Assembly: GCA_024654345.1 (NCBI GenBank)
Contig: JANLIN010000018.1
Span: forward strand, 1 to 10,874
Source of the DNA: Candidatus Komeilibacteria bacterium
GTDB taxonomy: Bacteria > Patescibacteriota > Patescibacteriia > UBA1558
DNA length: 10,874 bases
Direction of reading: 5' to 3'
Under the pieces are notes generated by a model. That model made no database searches and was not told the DNA's origin. It was given only the letters and a program-made list of their open reading frames with translations. A program made the position numbers and the translations under genes. Of the stretch, positions 1 through 4,488 are shown in pieces (the first letter of the stretch is position 1; each line of letters opens with the position of its first letter).

Positions 1-21
1 CTCTGGAGTTTGTTTTCTGGA

Positions 22-60
22 CATAATAAAAAGTCTGCGTTATTGGGCGCGGACTTGTTT
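22..60. terminator. Probable intrinsic terminator upstream of rel
   Basis: A 9-bp stem (31-39 AAGTCTGCG with 48-56 CGCGGACTT, one G-T wobble) encloses an 8-nt loop. On the + strand it is followed by TGTTT, a weak T-tract. On the - strand the same stem is followed by TTTATTAT, a better one. No gene reads leftward here, so the most likely use is to end a rightward gene lying before the window. Confidence 0.5.
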
Positions 61-124
61 AGATTAATATATTTACACAGGGGGTGGGAGGTGTCAAGCG
101 TAACCAGGCTTTATCTTGCCATTT

Positions 125-130
125 TAATAT
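125..130 (+). promoter_or_regulatory. Possible -10 element of rel
   Basis: TAATAT lies 9 nt before the ATG at 140, the same spacing as the parA -10 box and its ATG. No good -35 is found 16-18 bp upstream; the only TTG-type hexamer nearby, TTGCCA at 116-121, is too close. There is no Shine-Dalgarno sequence, so a leaderless or nearly leaderless message is possible. Confidence 0.3.
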
Positions 131-139
131 CTCTATGTC

Positions 140-1660
140 ATGCTATACCATATGACAAATCACGAAGAAAAATTGGCGGCCATCATTCTTAATTTGAAGA
201 AATTCAACCCCGACTTCGATGTTGAACAGGAGTCTTTGTTGCGGAAGGCGTTTGAATTTGCGCAGCAAGCGCACGCCGGACAAAAAAGACTTTCGGGTGA
301 GGACTATATTGTCCACAGTCTGGCCACCGCCAAAATTCTGAGTGAAATGCATTTTGATCCGGTAACAGTGACAGCTGGTATATTGCACGATGTGCCGGAG
401 GATACAGAAATAGAGCTGGAGGAGATAAAAAGAATATTTGGTAAAGAAATTGCCGGCATCGTCCGCGGAATCACCAAACTAAGTAAGGTCAAATATCGCG
501 GCATGGAGAGATACGCCGAGAATCTTCGTAAAATGTTTGTCGCCATGGCTACAGATATCAGAACTGTTGTTATTAAATTCTGTGATCGGATTCACAATTT
601 ACAAACCCTACAGCATCAGCCACCTCACAAAGCTCTGCGTATCGCCAAAGAATCCATGGAAATATATGCCCCGATTGCTAATCGTCTTGGCTTGGGCGAA
701 GTAAAAGGCAAGCTTGAAGACTTGGCCTTCCCTTATGTCTACCCGCAAGAACACGCCTGGGTCAAATCTGTCACCAAGGATATGTTCAAACACAAGGAGA
801 AAGTAATAGACAAGGCCAAAAAAACTTTGATAAAGTCCTTACGCGAAGAAAACATTACCGATGTAATTATTAATAGCCGTGTCAAAAATCTTTATAGTCT
901 CTATTTGAAACTGATGACTCATGATAAAAATTTGGATAGGATATATGATCTAATAGCCATGCGGATCATTGTCAAAGATATCAAAGATTGCTACGCCGTG
1001 CTGGGTTTGGTACATACCTTATGGACACCCCTAAAAGGTCGTATCAAGGATTATATAGCCCAGCCAAAACCAAATAATTATCAATCATTGCACACTAGCG
1101 TTTTTACTGATGAAGGCGAGGTCTTGGAAATACAGATTCGCACCCAGGAGATGCATGACTATGCCGAGTATGGTATTGCCGCGCATTGGCAGTACAGTGA
1201 GAAAAGAGCCGGTACTTTACCGGATAGCTATCGTGAGTGGATAAACAATCTTCTCGATTGGCAGAAAGAAATAGCAGATTCGAATCAATACTTGGAAAAT
1301 CTGCAGAAAGTTAGATTGGATTTTTTTCGCAACCGCATCTTCGTATTCACCCCCAAGGGAGATGTTATCGACCTGCCGGAAGATGCCACACCAATAGATT
1401 TTGCCTATCATATTCACACCGATGTCGGCAATCGCTGTAGCGGAGCGATCATCAATAACAATCAAGCCAGCTTGTCACAACCTCTCAAAAGCGGAGACAT
1501 CGTTACGATCATTACCAATGATGCTCGTAGCTGGCCCAATCCCGACTGGCTGCAGATAGTGAAAACGACGCTGGCACGTGAGAAAATAAAAGAAGCACTG
1601 CGTAAACAACACAATGCTCTCTCCAATAAACTGCGCAATAAATTCAACAGACTTTTTTAA
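140..1660 (+). CDS. rel: Bifunctional-type (p)ppGpp synthetase/hydrolase (RelA/SpoT homologue), short form
   Basis: Makes and degrades the stringent-response alarmone (p)ppGpp. The hydrolase HD domain (about 30-200) keeps its metal and substrate residues: R50, H59, H83-D84, E87-D88, and D149/N153 in DRIHNLQTL. The synthetase domain (about 240-355) keeps D270 (IYDLIAMR), the RIKD loop (301-304), PKPNNYQSLHTS and E330 (EIQIRT). RxKD is the form seen in bifunctional Rel/SpoT, not the acidic form of monofunctional RelA. A TGS domain spans about 400-458. The protein ends at 506 residues, shortly after NPDWLQIVK, so the helical, zinc-finger/CC and ACT regions of ordinary ~730-residue Rel are missing. 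The stop is clean and no remnant follows. ATG 140 and ATG 152 are both possible starts; neither has a Shine-Dalgarno. The gene converges on parB with 25 bp between stops. Confidence 0.93.
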   Translation: MLYHMTNHEEKLAAIILNLKKFNPDFDVEQESLLRKAFEFAQQAHAGQKRLSGEDYIVHSLATAKILSEMHFDPVTVTAGILHDVPEDTEIELEEIKRIFGKEIAGIVRGITKLSKVKYRGMERYAENLRKMFVAMATDIRTVVIKFCDRIHNLQTLQHQPPHKALRIAKESMEIYAPIANRLGLGEVKGKLEDLAFPYVYPQEHAWVKSVTKDMFKHKEKVIDKAKKTLIKSLREENITDVIINSRVKNLYSLYLKLMTHDKNLDRIYDLIAMRIIVKDIKDCYAVLGLVHTLWTPLKGRIKDYIAQPKPNNYQSLHTSVFTDEGEVLEIQIRTQEMHDYAEYGIAAHWQYSEKRAGTLPDSYREWINNLLDWQKEIADSNQYLENLQKVRLDFFRNRIFVFTPKGDVIDLPEDATPIDFAYHIHTDVGNRCSGAIINNNQASLSQPLKSGDIVTIITNDARSWPNPDWLQIVKTTLAREKIKEALRKQHNALSNKLRNKFNRLF

Positions 1661-1685
1661 AAGAATCAAAACATCTGACTGTCAG

Positions 1686-2561
1686 CTAGGCTCCCAATTC
1701 CTCGATTATCCTTCTCAGATCTTGGGCTGAATCATAATGTATGCTTATCTCCCCTCTTTCCAGACTACCATTGAGTTTCACCCGCGTCGACAACCGTGAA
1801 CGCAGACGATTTTCAAGCTCTTGTATTTGTACGTCACTACCAGCGACTACCGGCCGACGATAATCACTGACCGCCCGACTTGTCTGTTGGACAGTCAAAC
1901 CGTCTTTCATTATCTTGCGAAACAACCGACGCTGATATTTTTCGTCAGCGACACTCAAAATCAGTTTGGCCTGCCCCCTGCTTATGCGACCAAGCTTTAC
2001 GGTTTCTCGTATTTCTTCAGGTAGTTGCAATAAGCGCATGGCGTTTGCCACGGTTGATCTTTTTTTGTGTACACGCTCAGCTACCTGTTCTTGTGTTAAT
2101 TGAAACTCCTTCATGAATCTCTGGTATGCCAAAGCCTCTTCAATCGGATCCAAATCCTCGCGCTGAAGATTTTCGATTAAAGAAATCTCCATCATTGCCA
2201 TATCATCAGCTTCTTTGACTATTACCGGCACGGTCTCGAGGCCAACCAAAATAGCTGCCTGCAATCGCCTCTCCCCGGCTATTAGTTGATATCCGTCATC
2301 TTTTTTCACCACTAACAACGGCTCCAATATACCGAACTTCTTTATCGAGTCAGCTAATCCCTCCAGTTCCTCGTGCGAAAAATTCAGACGGGGCTGGTAT
2401 GGGTTCTTTGTCAATTTGTCGATAGGGATTCGCACCAAGTCACCGGTTGAAATAGAGTCCGGTGATATCTTTTGGGACTCAGAATCAGCCATCATAGGTT
2501 GGGCGGGGCCGCTTGATTGGATCAAAGAGCCCAATCCACGGCCAAGAGATTTATTAATCAT
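1686..2561 (-). CDS. parB: Chromosome-partitioning protein ParB
   Basis: DNA-binding CTPase clamp that loads at parS and spreads, working with ParA in chromosome segregation. The order of parts is canonical over 291 residues. An N-terminal LGRGLGSLI (6-14) is the ParA-contacting tail. The CTP-binding fold (about 42-135) carries NPYQPR (53-58), GILEP (77-81), GERR (96-99) and ENLQRED (130-136). A helix-turn-helix lies around 154-180 (LTQEQVAERVHKKRSTVANA). A dimerising C-terminus begins at IQELENRLRSRL (246-257). All CTP-motif residues I can check are present. It is the second gene of the parA-parB operon, with an 18-nt gap. The start at 2561 is supported by AGAGGA 4 nt upstream. No parS-like site was found in the window. 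Confidence 0.95.
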   Translation of the reverse strand: MINKSLGRGLGSLIQSSGPAQPMMADSESQKISPDSISTGDLVRIPIDKLTKNPYQPRLNFSHEELEGLADSIKKFGILEPLLVVKKDDGYQLIAGERRLQAAILVGLETVPVIVKEADDMAMMEISLIENLQREDLDPIEEALAYQRFMKEFQLTQEQVAERVHKKRSTVANAMRLLQLPEEIRETVKLGRISRGQAKLILSVADEKYQRRLFRKIMKDGLTVQQTSRAVSDYRRPVVAGSDVQIQELENRLRSRLSTRVKLNGSLERGEISIHYDSAQDLRRIIEELGA

Positions 2562-2565
2562 ACGT

Positions 2566-2571
2566 TCCTCT
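2566..2571 (-). promoter_or_regulatory. Shine-Dalgarno site of parB
   Basis: On the - strand AGAGGA precedes the parB ATG by 4 nt. It fixes the start at 2561. It also contrasts with parA, whose start has no such site. Confidence 0.75.
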
Positions 2572-2579
2572 ATAAGTAT

Positions 2580-3350
2580 TTAATAGCGAGCTGAGTCCTT
2601 GATTTCCCGCGCCAATTTTTCATATGCCTTCGCGCCCTTGGCTTGGCGATCATACATAAGGATGGGTTTGCCGTGCGATGGCGCTTCCGCCAATCGAATA
2701 TTACGGGGAATTATGGAGCGAAAAATTTTGCTGGGAAAATGTCGATACAATTCCTGAAATACGGCCTCCGAGAGGTTCGATCGTCCGTCATACATAGTCA
2801 TCACGACACCCAGTATTTGTAAATCAGGCTTAAGATTGTCCTTTACTAGATTGATGGTATGAATAAGCTGACTCAGCCCCTCCAACGCATAATACTCTGT
2901 CTGCACCGGTATTAATACTTCCTCGGCGGCGACCAGGCCATTGATGGTCAATAAACCCAATGACGGCGGATTATCAATAATAATATAGTCGTATTGATTA
3001 TACAATGGGCCAATCTTATGCCAAAGTTTATACTCTCTTCTAACCGCTCCTACCAACTCTATATTGGCACCCGCCAAATCAGGATTGGCCGGCGCCACGT
3101 ACAATTTGTCCAAAGCCGTCTTTTTAACGATAGAGCTGAGAGCTAAATCATCATCAATTAAAACATCGTAAACGCTCGGACTTATTCTGGACGGCTCAAA
3201 ACCGATCCCGGAAGTAGCATTACCTTGAGGATCGATATCTATTAATAACACCCGCTGATCCATGTCAGCCAAATAAGCGGCTAAATTAATTGAAGTTGTG
3301 GTTTTACCCACACCTCCTTTTTGATTCACTACTGAAATTACTCGTGCCAT
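2580..3350 (-). CDS. parA: Chromosome-partitioning ATPase ParA (Soj-like)
   Basis: Deviant-Walker ATPase that moves ParB-bound origins over the nucleoid. The 256-residue protein opens with MARVISVVNQKGGVGKTTT: the Walker A box is at 11-19 with signature lysine K11 and catalytic K16. LLIDIDPQGN (36-44, D38 and D40) is the A' box. DYIIIDNPPSLG (121-132, D126) is Walker B, with N127 where many homologues have C. RNIRLAEAPSHGKP (216-229) is typical of chromosomal ParA. The open frame runs 63 codons further upstream, but that would cross the tRNA-Leu gene and the promoter, so the ATG at 3350 is the start. It has no Shine-Dalgarno, and a TATAAT box ends 9 nt before it. Co-transcribed with parB. Confidence 0.96.
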   Translation of the reverse strand: MARVISVVNQKGGVGKTTTSINLAAYLADMDQRVLLIDIDPQGNATSGIGFEPSRISPSVYDVLIDDDLALSSIVKKTALDKLYVAPANPDLAGANIELVGAVRREYKLWHKIGPLYNQYDYIIIDNPPSLGLLTINGLVAAEEVLIPVQTEYYALEGLSQLIHTINLVKDNLKPDLQILGVVMTMYDGRSNLSEAVFQELYRHFPSKIFRSIIPRNIRLAEAPSHGKPILMYDRQAKGAKAYEKLAREIKDSARY

Positions 3351-3359
3351 AGCGGTACT

Positions 3360-3388
3360 ATTATAATAGAAATTGATTGTTTGAGCAA
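3360..3388 (-). promoter_or_regulatory. parA promoter
   Basis: On the - strand TTGCTC (3388-3383), a 17-bp spacer and a perfect TATAAT (3365-3360). The ATG begins 9 nt after the -10 box, so transcription should start within about 0-4 nt of the start codon. The -10 sits in a 12-bp perfect palindrome, CTATTATAATAG (3358-3369), which puts a second TATAAT on the + strand at 3362-3367. Confidence 0.65.
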
Positions 3389-3405
3389 AAAATTTCGACC
3401 ATACC

Positions 3406-3434
3406 TTGACATAGCGGTCAATATACATTAGTAT
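3406..3434 (+). promoter_or_regulatory. tRNA-Leu promoter
   Basis: Consensus TTGACA (3406-3411), a 17-bp spacer and TAGTAT (3429-3434), predicting a start near 3441 and a leader of about 14 nt. TTGAC at 3406-3410 and GTCAA at 3417-3421 form an inverted repeat over the -35, possibly a chance effect. It is divergent from the parA promoter with about 18 bp between the two -35 boxes. With no terminator seen after tRNA-Leu, it may also serve tRNA-fMet. Confidence 0.7.
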
Positions 3435-3454
3435 AGTGAATGCGTTTCGGTCTA

Positions 3455-3541
3455 GCCGAAGTGGTGGAACTGGTAGACACGCGGGTCTCAAAAACCCGTA
3501 GGGGCAACCCTGTGGGAGTTCGATTCTCCCCTTCGGCACCA
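3455..3541 (+). tRNA. tRNA-Leu (CAA)
   Basis: Acceptor GCCGAAG (3455-3461) pairs fully with CTTCGGC (3531-3537); discriminator A3538, then encoded CCA. The anticodon stem CGGGT/ACCCG holds the loop CTCAAAA with anticodon CAA at 3489-3491, reading UUG. The long variable arm (GGGGCAACCCTG region, about 3501-3513) marks class II and fits leucine. TTCGG in the short leader (3446-3450) resembles the 3' acceptor strand and could pair with CCGAA of the 5' strand before processing. Confidence 0.96.
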
Positions 3542-3640
3542 GATTTCACACTTATTGATAAATCCCAGCCTACTACGAGACATCAGACGTGGCTTGCCCA
3601 GAGGGACTAAGCATCACACACGTATATATTAATAAAAAAA
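3542..3640. other. Spacer between tRNA-Leu and the first tRNA cassette
   Basis: No coding frame, clear terminator or convincing promoter is seen. TATATT at 3625-3630 has no suitably spaced -35 (TTGCCC at 3594 is 25 bp away). The simplest reading is that transcription continues from tRNA-Leu into tRNA-fMet. Confidence 0.4.
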
Positions 3641-3691
3641 ATGTTTATCACTTGGGCCCCGAGCGTAGTCGAGGAGTTAAGTGATAAACAT
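3634..3691 (-). repeat. Hairpin element E1, copy A (inverted orientation; terminator-like on - strand)
   Basis: Perfect 13-bp arms: ATGTTTATCACTT (3641-3653) and AAGTGATAAACAT (3679-3691). Inside are GGG, a small inner hairpin (CCCCGA/TCGAGG, 5 of 6 pairs, 3657-3674), and TT before the closing arm. Read on the - strand, the hairpin is followed by about eight T residues (complement of 3634-3641), the form of an intrinsic terminator facing away from the tRNA. No - strand gene ends here. The CTTGGG...TTAAG core recurs, inverted or direct, at 3819, 4080 and 4314. Confidence 0.8.
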
Positions 3692-3727
3692 AAGAGGACC
3701 CAGCCCTTCGCGAAGGGCTGGGGACGA
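3691..3727 (+). repeat. 37-nt tRNA leader repeat with 24-nt palindrome, copy A
   Basis: Identical base for base to 4124-4160. It holds a perfect 24-nt palindrome (3699-3722): arms CCCAGCCCTT and AAGGGCTGGG around CGCG. After the palindrome only GACGA remains before the first base of mature tRNA-fMet. No T-tract follows, so it is not a terminator in this direction. Confidence 0.85.
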
Positions 3728-3803
3728 CGCGGGGTAGAGCAGTTGGCAGCTCGCCGGGCCCATAACCCGGAGGTCGCAGGTTCAAATCCTGCCCCCGCTA
3801 CCA
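3728..3803 (+). tRNA. Initiator tRNA-fMet (CAT)
   Basis: The 76 bases include encoded CCA. Initiator hallmarks are all visible: no Watson-Crick pair at 1-72 (C1 opposite U72, where E. coli has A72), three consecutive G-C pairs at the base of the anticodon stem (CCGGG/CCCGG), A11-U24 in the D stem, and TTCAAAT in the T loop. The anticodon CAT is at 3761-3763. It lies in cassette A, between the leader palindrome and the terminator hairpin. Confidence 0.96.
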
Positions 3804-3818
3804 GATCATAAGCACCTT

Positions 3819-3874
3819 CAGTCGCACGCTTAACCCGCCGGTGGCAGGCCCAAGACGTGCGCCTGTTTTATTTT
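3819..3874 (+). terminator. Terminator of tRNA-fMet; hairpin element E2, copy A
   Basis: Stem CAG-N-CGCACG (3819-3828) with CGTGCG-N-CTG (3856-3865), then CTT/AAG, then an inner hairpin (3834-3848: CCCGCC, loop GGT, GGCAGG, one C-A mismatch). It is followed by TTTTATTTT. The core CTTAA-hairpin-CCCAAG is the reverse complement of the E1 core, so the tRNA lies between inverted copies of one element. Confidence 0.85.
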
Positions 3875-3885
3875 AGAGTACCATC

Positions 3886-3911
3886 ACCCAGCCCCTCGCG
3901 AGGAGCTGGGT
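3886..3911. repeat. Palindrome P2, copy A
   Basis: ACCCAGC, one mismatch, then CCTCGCGAGG, then GCTGGGT. It is a relative of the palindrome in the tRNA leaders, with a T-A pair changed to C-G on both arms. TTTGTT follows on the + strand, so it could act as a backup terminator. Confidence 0.7.
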
Positions 3912-3959
3912 TTGTTGAATAATAGAAATAGTTATAATATTGCCATCACCTGGGAAAGG

Positions 3960-3988
3960 TTGACGCCTGACCCGGATTGTATTAATAT
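3960..3988 (+). promoter_or_regulatory. Candidate promoter for tRNA-Met
   Basis: TTGACG (3960-3965), a 17-bp spacer and TAATAT (3983-3988). A start near 3995 would give a leader of about 165 nt before tRNA-Met, running through hairpin E1-B and the 37-nt leader. A second -10-like TATAAT at 3933-3938 has only a poor -35 (TTTGTT, 16-bp spacing). Confidence 0.5.
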
Positions 3989-4079
3989 GTAGCGGTAAAA
4001 ACAATGCGATTCTCCTCCCATGTCCACCAATCCTAACCGATCAGGTCGCGAGGAGCATCGACAAGATAGGTTATAAAAC
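3989..4079. other. Spacer between candidate promoter and cassette B
   Basis: No coding frame is seen. CAATCC (4028-4033) and TCAGG (4041-4045) are inverted copies of GGATTG (3974-3979) and CCTGA (3966-3970) inside the promoter. The two short pairs are in the right nested order but may be chance. Confidence 0.3.
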
Positions 4080-4124
4080 ATCTCTTTCACTTGGGCCCGC
4101 CGCGGCGGGTTAAGTGAAAGAGAT
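4075..4124 (-). repeat. Hairpin element E1, copy B (inverted orientation; terminator-like on - strand)
   Basis: Perfect 13-bp arms, ATCTCTTTCACTT (4080-4092) and AAGTGAAAGAGAT (4112-4124), around GGG, a perfect 14-nt palindrome (4096-4109, CCCGCC-GC-GGCGGG) and TT. Compared with copy A the arms differ at three positions, each compensated on the other arm. On the - strand the hairpin is followed by GTTTTATAA. Confidence 0.8.
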
Positions 4125-4160
4125 AAGAGGACCCAGCCCTTCGCGAAGGGCTGGGGACGA
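4124..4160 (+). repeat. 37-nt tRNA leader repeat with 24-nt palindrome, copy B
   Basis: Identical to 3691-3727, with the perfect palindrome at 4132-4155. It ends one base before the 5' base of tRNA-Met, exactly as copy A does before tRNA-fMet. Confidence 0.85.
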
Positions 4161-4237
4161 GGCGGGGTAGCTCAATTGGTCAGAGCGCAGCACTCATAAC
4201 GCTGAGGTTGTGGGTTCAATTCCCACCCCCGCTACCA
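4161..4237 (+). tRNA. tRNA-Met (CAT), elongator type
   Basis: The 77 bases include encoded CCA. Acceptor GGCGGGG pairs with CCCCGCT, leaving a G1-U72 wobble at the end. The anticodon CAT is at 4195-4197; the stem CAGCA/CGCTG has an A-C mismatch next to the loop. C11-G24 and the absence of the G-C triplet exclude an initiator. A minor tRNA-Ile whose CAT anticodon is modified to lysidine cannot be fully excluded. The last bases of the acceptor and CCA end (CCCCCGCTACCAG) match tRNA-fMet. Confidence 0.9.
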
Positions 4238-4242
4238 GTTCC

Positions 4243-4305
4243 TAAGCACCATCACAGTTACATGAATCCGCAAGACGCGAATTCATTTCACCGTTCCGGT
4301 GCTTA
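4243..4305 (+). repeat. Structured insertion between tRNA-Met and its terminator
   Basis: Perfect 8-bp arms TAAGCACC (4243-4250) and GGTGCTTA (4298-4305) enclose a second hairpin: ATGAAT (4262-4267) with ATTCAT (4281-4286), followed inward by CGC/GCG after one mismatch. Cassette A has TAAGCACC at the same place but goes straight on to the terminator, so about 60 bp are extra here. Confidence 0.65.
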
Positions 4306-4313
4306 CTCACTTT

Positions 4314-4370
4314 CAGTCGCACGCTTAACCCGCCTACGGCGGGCCCAAGACGTGCGCCTGTTTTATTTTA
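4314..4370 (+). terminator. Terminator of tRNA-Met; hairpin element E2, copy B
   Basis: Same outer stem as copy A: CGCACG (4318-4323) with CGTGCG (4351-4356), then CTT/AAG. The inner hairpin is perfect: CCCGCC (4329-4334), loop TAC, GGCGGG (4338-4343). TTTTATTTT follows at 4361. Confidence 0.85.
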
Positions 4371-4380
4371 GAACACCATC

Positions 4381-4455
4381 ACCCAGCCCCTCGCGCTCTA
4401 CCAGCCTTTTGACCTCTGGCCAAGAAGATCGACGCGGTAGCTGGAGGAACTGGGT
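4381..4455. repeat. Palindrome P2, copy B, split by a 49-bp insertion
   Basis: The left half (4381-4395) matches copy A up to its central CGCG. The right half resumes at 4445 with AGGAACTGGG. The 49 bp between (4396-4444) have short inverted pieces, CTACC (4398-4402) with GGTAG (4436-4440) and CCAGC (4401-4405) with GCTGG (4440-4444). The outer ACCCAG/CTGGGT arms can still pair. Confidence 0.6.
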
Positions 4456-4482
4456 TGTATTTTGTATCATAGATAGTATAAT
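4455..4482 (+). promoter_or_regulatory. Promoter of the YdjM-like membrane protein gene
   Basis: TTGTAT (4455-4460), a 16-bp spacer and a perfect TATAAT (4477-4482). The ATG at 4489 follows after only 6 nt, where the first transcribed base would be expected. A leaderless message is therefore predicted. Confidence 0.65.
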
Positions 4483-4488
4483 AATACT

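Noticed and set aside
10..192. 60-codon open frame before rel
   Set aside because: It overlaps the terminator hairpin and the rel start, has no Shine-Dalgarno and no family resemblance.
1575..1580. CACGTG as the centre of a parS site next to parB
   Set aside because: Flanking bases match the parS consensus poorly (about 4 of 10) and the site lies in rel coding sequence.
1675..1685. CTGAC-T-GTCAG as a terminator between rel and parB
   Set aside because: The one-base centre leaves no loop, the stem is short and no T-tract follows on either strand.
3351..3539. 63-codon upstream extension of the parA frame
   Set aside because: It would run through most of tRNA-Leu and the parA promoter; family alignment begins at MARVISVVNQKGG.
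3642..4123. TGTTTATCAC/GTGATAAACA and CTTTCAC/GTGAAAG arms as parS half-sites
   Set aside because: They resemble parS halves, but the halves are 19-25 nt apart or more instead of forming one 16-bp palindrome, and the arms covary as hairpins.
3792..4238. Shared CCCCCGCTACCAG at the ends of both CAT tRNAs as attL/attR of an integrated element
   Set aside because: The match is just the tRNA acceptor end, and the 430 bp between carry no integrase or cargo gene.
3634..4455. CRISPR array
   Set aside because: Repeats are few, unequal in length and inverted, with no regular spacers and no cas genes.
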